A stretch of DNA of 6,999 bases from Thiotrichales bacterium (GCA_023266165.1 JAHFRR010000069.1:1-6999), one strand, 5' to 3'; counted from the stretch's first letter, positions 1-6,602 are shown. Program-made: numbers and translations. Notes: generated by a model from the sequence alone, not told the origin.

Positions 1-329
1 TGCTCACAGAGCGTAATGCCATTGCCATATCCAAAGTGGGCAATGCCATCTTGCCAAATGGGATTGTCAGCATTCAATGTCCAAAGATTCACGCCATTTT
101 CAATATAAATATGATCTGAGAGTGCTGAAAGAGGATATTGACCCGCAAAGAGTTTTTGAAAATATAATAAAGACCAATCGGGCCTGGCGCTTAAATCCAA
201 AAAACTACCATCTTCGTATAAACGGATATAGTAAAACCCAATGATTCCCAGAGCCTCTAGGGGTTTCGTGATCTCTGCCACCCCCAAGGCATGTGTGTTG
301 TAATGCTTCAGGGTGGTCTTGAGGTCCAT
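1..329 (-). CDS. LuxR-like transcriptional regulator, N-terminal part (partial, runs off left edge)
   Basis: The reading frame is open from an ATG at 329-327 to the window edge, giving 109 codons with no stop. The protein begins MDLKTTLKHYNTHALG. It contains the stretches ITKPLEALGI, FYYIRLYEDGSFLDL, a tryptophan-rich middle, and GYGNGITLCE near the edge. That order (a short helical start, then 'YxRxYxDGS', then 'GxxxW', then 'HGxTL') resembles, from memory, the ligand/PAS-like N-terminal domain of LuxR-family regulators in Legionella and Holosporales-like bacteria. The helix-turn-helix that would prove it lies outside the window. The start is 1 base after the TAA of the upstream PapD-like gene, so the two are probably cotranscribed. 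I see only a weak, distant purine stretch as a ribosome site, which suggests translational coupling. It could instead be an unrelated sensor domain. Confidence 0.5.
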   Translation of the reverse strand, partial: MDLKTTLKHYNTHALGVAEITKPLEALGIIGFYYIRLYEDGSFLDLSARPDWSLLYFQKLFAGQYPLSALSDHIYIENGVNLWTLNADNPIWQDGIAHFGYGNGITLCE

Positions 330-330
330 G

Positions 331-1089
331 TTAGCCACGAGCTATCTCTCTTGAAACGTCAGACCCTGTCACTGTCTGAGTGAAATACAGAGTTGCCTCT
401 TTGGGAATCTCCACTGTCCAATGGGTTTGCGCATAAAGCCGATAAGGTTCTAGAGGTTTGCAAGTTTTATCAGGCATGCAGCTTCGTATATGAGAGAGCA
501 GCGCATCAGAATTGCCGGTGTTGGTGAGCGTGAGTCTGTCTCCATCGCGCGTGCTGTGAATCACAGCATGAGGATTAAGAGGGCGCAAAATCACAAGTAC
601 TTGATAGGCATAGACCAGTGTCAGTTGACCATGAATTTGGTGAGAGGGCACTGGCTTTTTGCGTATGAAGGGAGGGATCGTGGGTGTGATCGTCACCTCA
701 TAGGCCTCATCTGTTTTGGGTGGGTTTTTAGCGAAATCAATCACACGCAATAACTTGACTGCACCTGCAGGAATGGCTGACTTTTTCCACGAAATCCCTA
801 CATCAGAGTTGATCGGATTGGGGGTGATCTCGATCCATTTGACCACACCAGAAGGTTCTACAATGCGCTTTTTCACGGTGACTTGCACAAATGAGGTGTC
901 CGTCATATCTTGGTTTTGAACCGTGATATCAGAGAATTTGGGGGCGCTCGCATTGCTTTCCAGGTTGATTTCCAGAGGATAGCTGACGACCTCACTGGCG
1001 AAGCAGAGGCTCAAAAACATCACGCAAAATCCAGATAAAACCAGAAATCCTTGGCGACGCCAGCGTTGTGTCCATGCCTGTGTTTTCAA
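331..1089 (-). CDS. secreted PapD-like protein, probable pilus-assembly chaperone
   Basis: This is a 252-residue protein with a signal peptide. Basic residues (RWRR, 9-12) precede a hydrophobic core at about 14-30, with likely cleavage near CFA/SEV (29-34). The rest is beta-rich and fits the two-domain immunoglobulin fold of periplasmic pilus chaperones. An N-terminal domain at about 37-170 includes FVQVTVKKR (67-75), an IPAGAVKLLRV stretch (106-116) and a strand ending ILRP (167-170). A C-terminal domain holds DRLTLTNTGNSDALL (184-198) and a probable disulfide between Cys204 and Cys210. The family caps pilin subunits in the periplasm and passes them to an outer-membrane usher. The Arg and Lys that anchor the subunit C-terminus in PapD are not evident here. 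No usher or pilin gene is visible. The start is TTG, because an in-frame stop lies at 1119-1117, no ATG falls between it and the TTG, and AGGA sits 8 bases upstream. Family call moderate, role inferred. Confidence 0.62.
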   Translation of the reverse strand: MKTQAWTQRWRRQGFLVLSGFCVMFLSLCFASEVVSYPLEINLESNASAPKFSDITVQNQDMTDTSFVQVTVKKRIVEPSGVVKWIEITPNPINSDVGISWKKSAIPAGAVKLLRVIDFAKNPPKTDEAYEVTITPTIPPFIRKKPVPSHQIHGQLTLVYAYQVLVILRPLNPHAVIHSTRDGDRLTLTNTGNSDALLSHIRSCMPDKTCKPLEPYRLYAQTHWTVEIPKEATLYFTQTVTGSDVSREIARG

Positions 1090-1097
1090 TCTTTGTA

Positions 1098-1101
1098 TCC
1101 T
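1098..1101 (-). promoter_or_regulatory. ribosome binding site AGGA deciding the TTG start of the PapD-like gene
   Basis: On the minus strand AGGA is followed by 8 bases and then TTG at 1089-1087. The frame has no ATG before the middle of the signal peptide (codon 24), and starting there would remove the basic N-terminal residues. The AGGA plus the intact signal peptide favour TTG. Confidence 0.5.
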
Positions 1102-1138
1102 AAAGCTTATTTTGAACTATTTCGAAAATAATGACGTA

Positions 1139-1144
1139 ATGATA
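1139..1144 (-). promoter_or_regulatory. candidate extended -10 for the PapD-like gene
   Basis: On the minus strand TGCTATCAT reads as an extended -10 (TG, one base, TATCAT). It would give a leader of roughly 45 bases before the TTG start. The sequence about 17 bases further upstream is TTTATC, a poor -35, so the call rests on the extended -10 alone. Confidence 0.28.
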
Positions 1145-1242
1145 GCACACTCTTCCCCATCGATAAACTCATTTTTTCACTCACCATTTAATTACCATAC
1201 GGGTTATGTATATAGGTCATTTATACCTGTTAATGAGATGGG

Positions 1243-1271
1243 TTGTTAATTCAGGTTCTGAATACTTGTAT
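1243..1271 (+). promoter_or_regulatory. candidate sigma70-type promoter of padR
   Basis: TTGTTA (1243-1248) and TTGTAT (1266-1271) are separated by 17 bases. Each matches the -35 or -10 consensus in four or five of six positions. Transcription would start near 1278, leaving a leader of about 70 bases before the padR ATG. The spacer is almost filled by a 6-3-6 inverted repeat at 1249-1263, a place where a bound repressor would block RNA polymerase. Confidence 0.42.
1249..1263. repeat. 6-3-6 inverted repeat inside the padR promoter spacer (possible operator)
   Basis: ATTCAG-GTT-CTGAAT is a perfect dyad lying between the candidate -35 and -10. Its sequence differs from the flanking 12-base arms, so it may bind another protein or be coincidental. 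Its position is typical of a repressor site. Confidence 0.35.
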
Positions 1272-1339
1272 CTAGACAACTGAGGCGAACAGGTATAAAC
1301 TACCGGTATTGGATTTCGGACTCCCTTGCAGATCAATAT

Positions 1340-1343
1340 AGGA
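1340..1343 (+). promoter_or_regulatory. ribosome binding site AGGA deciding the padR start
   Basis: AGGA is followed by 6 bases and then ATG at 1350. This supports starting at 1350 rather than at the in-frame TTG at 1326, which would add eight residues that are not part of the PadR fold. Confidence 0.7.
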
Positions 1344-1349
1344 AACATC

Positions 1350-1928
1350 ATGAGCCGCATCAACAAAAGCCAGTTCGCCATTTTAGGGTGGCTCAGCAAA
1401 AGCCATATGTCAGGCTATGATCTGAAGCAAAAGCTGTCAAAGGTCTCCCCTTTTCATTGGTCTGAGAGCAACGCACAGATCTATCCCATTTTAAAAAAGC
1501 TGGAGGAAGAAGGCTTGGTAAGCTCCAAACTCGATACCGACAGTGGCGCGCGTAATCGTCGCATCTATCTGATTACCTCCGAAGGGCTGAAGCATTTAGA
1601 GGAATGGCTCCACGAACCCGTCGAGATGACACAGTATCGAGAAGAGCTTCTGCTCAAACTCTCCTTGGGTGAACGGTTAGATCTCGATGAAACGCTCTCT
1701 CATATTCAGGAACATCAATCGCAATTGCTCTTTCAAATCCGCACCCTACAGCAAATCAAACGCCATATTGATGACGAGCATAAAAACAAAGAAGATCATC
1801 GCTATCTGCTCTTTGCCCATCGCTACTCTGAAGTCGTCTTAGAAGCTAAACTCAAATGGTGCGATGAAGTCTTGAAAGCGCTGCGGGAATCCGCTGCAGC
1901 GCAAAGCCTCTCCTCAAAGGTGAGCTGA
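1350..1928 (+). CDS. PadR-family transcriptional regulator
   Basis: The product is a 192-residue cytoplasmic DNA-binding protein, a usual length for the long PadR class that carries a C-terminal dimerisation domain. Residues 7-80 form the winged helix. They include FAILGWLSKSHMSGYDLKQ (9-27), a recognition-helix region around QIYPILKKLEEEGLV (43-57), and a wing with GARNRRIYLITSEG (66-79). Residues from about 85 to 185 are highly charged and helical, with REELLLKL at 97-104, matching the Vir_act_alpha_C type domain that holds PadR dimers together. Members usually act as repressors released by a small molecule or stress. The gene is divergent from the PapD-like gene, and inverted repeats around its promoter suggest autoregulation. 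Nothing in the sequence reveals its ligand or full target set. Confidence 0.92.
   Translation: MSRINKSQFAILGWLSKSHMSGYDLKQKLSKVSPFHWSESNAQIYPILKKLEEEGLVSSKLDTDSGARNRRIYLITSEGLKHLEEWLHEPVEMTQYREELLLKLSLGERLDLDETLSHIQEHQSQLLFQIRTLQQIKRHIDDEHKNKEDHRYLLFAHRYSEVVLEAKLKWCDEVLKALRESAAAQSLSSKVS
1878..1902 (+). other. GC-rich hairpin at the 3' end of padR
   Basis: GCGCTG-CGG (1878-1886), a 4-base loop GAAT, then CCG-CTGCAGCGC (1891-1902) can pair as nine base pairs with a 3-base bulge. It lies inside the last codons of padR and is not followed by a T-run, so it is not a standard intrinsic terminator. It might protect the mRNA 3' end, or simply reflect the Ala/Arg codons. Confidence 0.35.
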
Positions 1929-1948
1929 ATTAATTTCCAAAAAAGCGC

Positions 1949-1978
1949 TTGACATCCCCCTCCCCCTCCCAGTAGAAT
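1949..1978 (+). promoter_or_regulatory. strong sigma70-type promoter for tRNA-Arg and aatA-waaA
   Basis: TTGACA (1949-1954) is a perfect -35 and TAGAAT (1973-1978) is a five-of-six -10. The spacer is 18 bases. Transcription should begin near 1984-1988, leaving only a few bases before the mature tRNA 5' end at 1991. The first 16 spacer bases are pure pyrimidine (three C-runs of 5, 5 and 3). This is the only clear promoter before aatA. Confidence 0.8.
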
Positions 1979-1990
1979 CCAACCCTCAGC

Positions 1991-2067
1991 GCGCCCGTAG
2001 CTCAGCTGGATAGAGTACCTGGCTACGAACCAGGCGGTCGGCCGTTCGAATCGGTCCGGGCGCGCCA
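1991..2067 (+). tRNA. tRNA-Arg, anticodon ACG, CCA encoded
   Basis: The 77 bases fold as a full cloverleaf. The acceptor arm GCGCCCG (1991-1997) pairs with CGGGCGC (2057-2063), followed by discriminator G and encoded CCA (2065-2067). The D stem is GCTC with GAGT (one G-T pair). The anticodon stem is CCTGG with CCAGG, and the loop CTACGAA places ACG at 2025-2027. The T arm is GGCCG, TTCGAAT, CGGTC. The ACG anticodon is normally edited by the deaminase TadA to ICG, so that the tRNA reads CGU, CGC and CGA codons. The CCA lies 25 bases before the aatA ATG with no terminator between, so the tRNA is probably released from a joint tRNA-mRNA transcript. Confidence 0.97.
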
Positions 2068-2092
2068 TTTTACTTGTCGAGGATCCATTTTT

Positions 2093-3280
2093 ATGTTCGA
2101 CATCATCTCTGACCGAGCCCACCGAATTCAGCCTTCCGCGACCATCGCAGTCGCCACAAAAGCCATGATGCTCAAACGCCAAGGGCGCGACGTGATCAGC
2201 CTCAGTGCGGGCGAACCTGATTTTGACACCCCTGATTTTATCAAAGCTGCAGCCATTCAGGCGATCCAACAAGGCCAAACCAAATATACCCCTGTGGAAG
2301 GCACCCCTCAGCTGCGAGAAGCCATCGCGCAAAAATTTCTGCGTGACCAAAACATCCTATACCACCCCTCTGAGATCCTGGTTTCATCGGGGGCTAAGCA
2401 CAGCTTGTTCAATCTTTTTCAAGCAACATTGAATAAGGGAGACGAGGTGATTATTCCCGTCCCTGCTTGGGTGTCCTATGTCGACATGGTCAAGCTCTGT
2501 GATGCCACCCCTATTTTAGTGCAGACAACCGCAGAAACCTGTTTTAAGATGACCCCACAACAGCTTCAACACGCCATCACCCCTCGCACCAAAATGCTCG
2601 TCATCAACAGCCCCTCAAACCCTACAGGCATGGTCTACTCAGAGCAAGAGTTGAAAGCGTTAGGCGCCATTTTAAAGCAATACCCCAAGGTCTTGATTGC
2701 CAGTGATGATATCTATGAGCATATTTACTGGGGGGAGGCTCCCTTCTGCGCTTTTATCACAGCAAATCCAGCATTAAAATCCAGAACCGTTGTTATCAAC
2801 GGCGCCTCTAAAGTATATGCCATGACCGGTTGGCGCATAGGCTATGCCGCAGGCAGCTCTGAGATCATTGAGACCATGAACAAGCTGCAATCTCAAAATG
2901 CTTCTTGCGCCTGCTCAATCTCCCAAGCGGCGACCCTCGCAGCACTGAATGCCCCACAAGATTTTGTGATGCCTATGGTGCAACAATTCAAAGCGCGCCA
3001 TGACCTGATTGTCAGAAGATTGAATGCCTTGAAAGGCATTCGCTGCCTGCCCGCTTCTGGTGCGTTTTATGCGTTTTTTGATGTGCGACAAGCCTGTCAG
3101 AATTTAGAGCTAAGAGATGATCTTGAGCTCGCAACTTATCTGCTAGACCATACCGAAGTGGCGTTTGTACCAGGATCTGCTTTTGCCGCCCCCGGCTATC
3201 TGCGCGCGTCTTTCGCAACCTCTGAGGGAGAGCTCACGCGTGCCATGGATCGCCTCGAAAAAGTTTTGGGTCGAACATGA
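2093..3280 (+). CDS. aatA: aspartate aminotransferase (PLP-dependent, class I)
   Basis: This 395-residue cytoplasmic enzyme moves the amino group between aspartate and 2-oxoglutarate, giving oxaloacetate and glutamate. Close relatives may also accept prephenate. Fold-type I signatures are in place: LSAGEPDFDTP (37-47), KYTPVEGTPQLREAI (64-78), SPSNPTG with Asn176 (173-179), SDDIYEH with the cofactor-binding Asp205 and Tyr208, GASKVYAMTGWRIGY with the PLP-bound Lys240 (237-251), and Arg371 in YLRASFATS, which binds the substrate carboxylate. Length and motif order match the bacterial 1-beta/AatA class rather than the E. coli AspC type, and resemble the Rickettsia enzyme from memory. ATG 2093 has GAGGA at 2079-2083. 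The gene shares a promoter with the upstream tRNA-Arg, and its last 4 bases overlap the start of waaA, indicating translational coupling. Confidence 0.95.
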   Translation: MFDIISDRAHRIQPSATIAVATKAMMLKRQGRDVISLSAGEPDFDTPDFIKAAAIQAIQQGQTKYTPVEGTPQLREAIAQKFLRDQNILYHPSEILVSSGAKHSLFNLFQATLNKGDEVIIPVPAWVSYVDMVKLCDATPILVQTTAETCFKMTPQQLQHAITPRTKMLVINSPSNPTGMVYSEQELKALGAILKQYPKVLIASDDIYEHIYWGEAPFCAFITANPALKSRTVVINGASKVYAMTGWRIGYAAGSSEIIETMNKLQSQNASCACSISQAATLAALNAPQDFVMPMVQQFKARHDLIVRRLNALKGIRCLPASGAFYAFFDVRQACQNLELRDDLELATYLLDHTEVAFVPGSAFAAPGYLRASFATSEGELTRAMDRLEKVLGRT

Positions 3281-4581
3281 GACGCCTCTCTTCGTTTCTG
3301 ATCCAAAAACCCTACACGCTATTGATCTACCTCACACTGCCTCTGGTTTTTATGCGTCTTTGGTGGCGTGGGCGTAAAAACCCAGGGTATCGAGAACATC
3401 TCTCTGAGCGATTAGGGATTCTGCCTTTTACACTGCAAAATTCCATTTGGTTGCATGCCGTCTCACTAGGGGAATCCATTGCTGCCAAGCCCTTGATTGA
3501 AAAGCTCTTAGCAACCTATCCCGATCTCCCCATGTTGATCACCCATACCACACCCACGGGTCGTGCGTGGATCGCTAAAAACTTCAGCCCCCAGATTCAA
3601 GCATCAAAACTCTATCATGCGTATTTGCCTTATGACACCCCCTGTTTTATTCAAAAATTTTTAAAACGCACGCAACCTAAAATTTTAATCTTGATTGAAA
3701 CCGAACTCTGGCCAAATCTCCTCTATGTCACACACCAGGTAGGGATTCCCTCTCTGTTGGCCAATGCTCGCCTTTCAGAACGTTCCTTCAAACGCTACCA
3801 AAAAGCCATTGGCATCACGCCCTTGATGTTGCAGTCTTTATCTCATATCGCTGCCCAGCATCACAACGATGCCCAGCGATTTCAGCAGTTAGGATATCCA
3901 AGCGCGCAGATCTCTATCACAGGCAGCATGAAGTTTGATATGCGCCTGCCTCTTGATTTAGAAACCCGACGAGATCAACTTCAAGCGCTCGGCGTGAAAG
4001 GCCGTCCGATTTGGATTGCCGCCAGCACCCACCTGGGTGAAGAAAACATGATGCTAGAGGCCCATCACCAGATTCTCAAAAGCCATTCTCAGGCCTTGTT
4101 ATTGCTGGTTCCGCGCCATCCTGAAAGATTTATAGAAGTGGAAGGTTTGATTCAAAACTCGCATTTGAGTTATCAGAGCAAATCCAGCCAGGCAGAGATC
4201 TTACCCAAAACGCAGGTGTTATTAGGGGATACACTGGGCGAGCTCTTAATCTATTACGCTTGCAGCGATATTGCTTTTGTAGGCGGAAGCCTAAAACCTA
4301 TCGGCGGGCACAATCTCTTAGAGCCTGCCGCACTCGCCCTCCCTTTATTGACAGGGCCTCATTTTCATAATTTTCAAGCGATCACTGCCAATCTCGTTCA
4401 ACAAGGTGCCGCACAGGTGATTACAAACGCGCAAACCCTTGCAGAATCTGTTATAGAGCTCCTTGATCACCCCTCACTTCAAACGCAAATGGGCGACATC
4501 GCTCGATCTTGCTTTTTACAAAATCAGGGCGCAACGGATCGACATATGGCAATCATTGCGGCACTGCTTGACAGTCAGTGA
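3277..4581 (+). CDS. waaA: 3-deoxy-D-manno-octulosonic acid (Kdo) transferase
   Basis: The 434-residue inner-membrane-associated glycosyltransferase transfers Kdo from CMP-Kdo to the lipid A precursor, the first step of LPS inner-core assembly. A hydrophobic anchor at about 14-27 is followed by a basic WWRGRKNPGYREHLSERLG segment (29-47) typical of the family. The N-terminal domain holds WLHAVSLGES, with the likely catalytic base Glu66, and THTTPTGR (89-96). Next come ETELWPNLL (141-149) and NARLSERS (163-170). The C-terminal GT-B domain carries AASTHLGEE (248-256), VPRHPERF (278-285), GDTLGEL (317-323) and FVGGSLKPIGGHNLLEP (334-350). The length is normal. One or more Kdo units may be added; the number cannot be read from sequence. 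It starts at an ATGA overlap with aatA, so it depends on the upstream promoter and ribosome flow. It converges on tkt with 23 bases between stop codons. Confidence 0.96.
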   Translation: MRRLSSFLIQKPYTLLIYLTLPLVFMRLWWRGRKNPGYREHLSERLGILPFTLQNSIWLHAVSLGESIAAKPLIEKLLATYPDLPMLITHTTPTGRAWIAKNFSPQIQASKLYHAYLPYDTPCFIQKFLKRTQPKILILIETELWPNLLYVTHQVGIPSLLANARLSERSFKRYQKAIGITPLMLQSLSHIAAQHHNDAQRFQQLGYPSAQISITGSMKFDMRLPLDLETRRDQLQALGVKGRPIWIAASTHLGEENMMLEAHHQILKSHSQALLLLVPRHPERFIEVEGLIQNSHLSYQSKSSQAEILPKTQVLLGDTLGELLIYYACSDIAFVGGSLKPIGGHNLLEPAALALPLLTGPHFHNFQAITANLVQQGAAQVITNAQTLAESVIELLDHPSLQTQMGDIARSCFLQNQGATDRHMAIIAALLDSQ

Positions 4582-4604
4582 TCAGCCTTGACACGCATGA
4601 GCAA

Positions 4605-6602
4605 CTACCCCTCAATACACTCCTGTGCCGTTTCGACAATACGCTCTACCGTCAAACCAAAATGCTGGTACAGATCTGCTGCGGGTGCAGATTCGCCATA
4701 GGTATCAATCCCCATCACCATGCCCACCCCTGGAATAATGGAGGGCCAATAATGCGTAGCCCCTGCTTCAATCACCAAAGTGGGAATCTCTTCTTGCAAC
4801 ACCCCTGCTTGGTAGTCTTCATCCTGAGATAAAAACAACTCCACACAAGGCATAGAAATCACCTGCGCAGAAATCCCTTGTGCCCAGAGCTTTTCACTGG
4901 CCTGTACAGCCAACATGACCTCAGAGCCTGTCGCCAAAAGGTTTAGAACAGGTTTTTGACGAGCAACCAGGACATAGCCTCCCAAGCTGATTTTTTCAAT
5001 CTGCTCAGGAGTACGGGGCATTTTAGGCAGTGTCTGACGCGATAAAGCTAACAAAGAAGGGCCATCGGCACGCTCTAAGCTGGATTGCCAGGCCACAAAG
5101 GTCTCCAGCGCATCACATGGTCTCCAGACATCTAAATGAGGAATCATACGCAGACTCCCCAAATGCTCAATGGGTTGATGCGTCGGGCCATCTTCCCCCA
5201 AGCCAATAGAATCATGGGTCATCACATAAATCACTTTTTGCTGCATGATCGCAGACATTCGAATCGCATTACGGGCATAATCAGAAAACACCAGGAATGT
5301 ACCACCAAAAGGCATCAAACCGCCATACAAGGCCATGCCGTTCATGATCGCGCACATCCCAAACTCACGCACACCGTAATGGATATAATTGCCATAAGGC
5401 TGAGCCCTGCTGATAGGCACGCAGGCTTTCCAATTCGTATTGTTAGACCCTGTCAGATCTGCAGAGCCTCCCAGCATCTCAGGCAAGATTTTTGCAAAAT
5501 GGGCAATGGCTGTTTGAGAGGCTTGACGCGTCGCCACTTTATCGAAGCCAGCTGCCTCTTGCAACCCTTGCTGAACCCATTCATACCACTGCTCTGGCAA
5601 CTCTCCATCCAGCCGTCTGGACAGCTCTTCTGCCAACTCAGGATGTGCTTTTTCATAACTCTGGATTTTCTGCTCCCACGCTTTTTGGAGCTTCTCCCCT
5701 GCATCCACAGCAGACCAGGCTTGATAGATCTCTTCGGGCATTTCAAAGGGAGGATAAGGCCAGTGTAAATACGCCCGCGCTGCTTGGACTTCTGCATCCC
5801 CCAAGGGCGCGCCATGACAATGCGCGGTACCTGCCTTGTTCGGTGCACCAAAGCCAATCTGGGTTTGACAGCAAATCAGTGTAGGCCGAGTGACTTCCGC
5901 TTTGGCCGCCACAATCGCTTGATGGATCTGATCAGAGTCATGACCATTGACTGGAGAAATCACATGCCAGCCATACGCCTCAAAGCGTTTGACGGTGTCA
6001 TCCGTGAACCAATCTTTGACATCGCCATCAATCGAGATGCCATTATCATCCCAAAACGCAATCAACTTGCCCAATTGCCAAGTGCCCGCAAGCGAACAGA
6101 CCTCGTGGGAGATCCCTTCCATCAAACAACCATCCCCCAAAAACACATAGGTGTGATGATCAATGATCTCATGGCCTGATTGGTTAAACTGGTGTGCCAA
6201 TTGCTTCTCTGCCATTGCCATCCCCACCGCGTTCGCAAGCCCCTGCCCCAAAGGGCCTGTCGTGGTTTCAATGCCAGGCGTATATCCTAATTCAGGATGG
6301 CCAGGTGTTTTACTATGGAGCTGTCGAAATTGTTGTAAATCTTCAAGTGACAGATCATAGCCTGTCAGATGCAATACACTGTATTGCAATAAAGAGCCAT
6401 GGCCGTTAGACAGCACAAAGCGATCTCGGTTGGGAAAATGGGGGTTTTTAGGATTATGCCTCAAATGCTTACGCCACAAGACCTCTGCGATATCCGCCAT
6501 GCCCATAGGCATCCCTGGATGGCCAGAATTCGCCTTTTGCACCGCATCCATGCTCAACACCCGAATGGCATTGGCCAGTGTTTTCTCATCTACCTTCTTC
6601 AT
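4605..6602 (-). CDS. tkt: transketolase
   Basis: This 665-residue cytoplasmic enzyme uses thiamine diphosphate to move two-carbon units between sugar phosphates, linking the non-oxidative pentose phosphate pathway to glycolysis. It is full length and ordered as in TktA. The cofactor and phosphate-binding part has SGHPGMPMG (His28), SNGHGS (His68), GHPE (His102), GPLGQGLANAVGMA (116-129) and GDGCLMEGISHE (156-167), with DDN at 185-187 for the metal. AHCHGAPLG carries His261 and His263. The pyrimidine domain has VREFGM with Glu413, the residue that activates the cofactor, and HDSIGLGEDGPTHQP with His475 (463-477). The C-terminal domain has ATGSEV (557-562) and GIDTYGESAPA (631-641). ATG 6602 has AGAGGA 9 bases upstream. 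It lies 37 bases after the Rpn-like stop on the same strand. No terminator is seen between its stop and waaA. Confidence 0.98.
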   Translation of the reverse strand: MKKVDEKTLANAIRVLSMDAVQKANSGHPGMPMGMADIAEVLWRKHLRHNPKNPHFPNRDRFVLSNGHGSLLQYSVLHLTGYDLSLEDLQQFRQLHSKTPGHPELGYTPGIETTTGPLGQGLANAVGMAMAEKQLAHQFNQSGHEIIDHHTYVFLGDGCLMEGISHEVCSLAGTWQLGKLIAFWDDNGISIDGDVKDWFTDDTVKRFEAYGWHVISPVNGHDSDQIHQAIVAAKAEVTRPTLICCQTQIGFGAPNKAGTAHCHGAPLGDAEVQAARAYLHWPYPPFEMPEEIYQAWSAVDAGEKLQKAWEQKIQSYEKAHPELAEELSRRLDGELPEQWYEWVQQGLQEAAGFDKVATRQASQTAIAHFAKILPEMLGGSADLTGSNNTNWKACVPISRAQPYGNYIHYGVREFGMCAIMNGMALYGGLMPFGGTFLVFSDYARNAIRMSAIMQQKVIYVMTHDSIGLGEDGPTHQPIEHLGSLRMIPHLDVWRPCDALETFVAWQSSLERADGPSLLALSRQTLPKMPRTPEQIEKISLGGYVLVARQKPVLNLLATGSEVMLAVQASEKLWAQGISAQVISMPCVELFLSQDEDYQAGVLQEEIPTLVIEAGATHYWPSIIPGVGMVMGIDTYGESAPAADLYQHFGLTVERIVETAQECIEG

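Larger units (their letters stand above)
1220..1299. repeat. 12-base perfect inverted repeat flanking the padR promoter
   Basis: TTTATACCTGTT at 1220-1231 is the exact reverse complement of AACAGGTATAAA at 1288-1299. The arms lie on either side of the candidate padR promoter, with centres 68 bases apart. The right arm adjoins further symmetry: GGTA-TAAAC-TACC at 1292-1304 and the 8-base palindrome TACCGGTA at 1301-1308. Twelve matching bases so close together is unlikely by chance in a short region. The simplest reading is paired operator sites for the PadR protein; a transcript hairpin is less likely given the 56-base loop. Confidence 0.5.
1090..1349. promoter_or_regulatory. divergent intergenic control region between the PapD-like gene and padR
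   Basis: This is a 260-base AT-rich stretch with no credible gene. It separates two divergently transcribed genes and contains candidate promoters for both, plus inverted repeats concentrated between 1220 and 1308. Shared control of both directions by the PadR protein is plausible, because many PadR proteins repress their own and adjacent genes, but it is inferred. No intrinsic terminator is seen here, and none is expected between divergent genes. Confidence 0.6.

Noticed and set aside
490..919. Plus-strand frames opposite the PapD-like gene
   Set aside because: They are short, lack domains, and run antisense to a frame with a signal peptide and a plausible beta-sandwich.
1326..1349. TTG start eight codons upstream for padR
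   Set aside because: The ATG at 1350 has AGGA six bases upstream and begins directly at the PadR fold; the extra residues add nothing.
1217..1399. Minus-strand 60-codon frame in the divergent intergenic region
   Set aside because: It overlaps the padR start and promoter, has no domain, and is better explained as a chance frame in regulatory DNA.
1823..2350. Minus-strand open frame of 175 codons across the end of padR, the tRNA and the start of aatA
   Set aside because: It contains the antisense translation of the tRNA (DRFERPTAWFVARYSIQLSYGR), a pattern known for spurious database proteins, and it overlaps two well-supported genes.
5136..5768. Plus-strand open frame of 210 codons inside tkt
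   Set aside because: It is antisense to a strongly supported transketolase, with His/Arg/Ile-rich composition and no recognisable domain. The same holds for the other plus-strand frames between 5492 and 6645.
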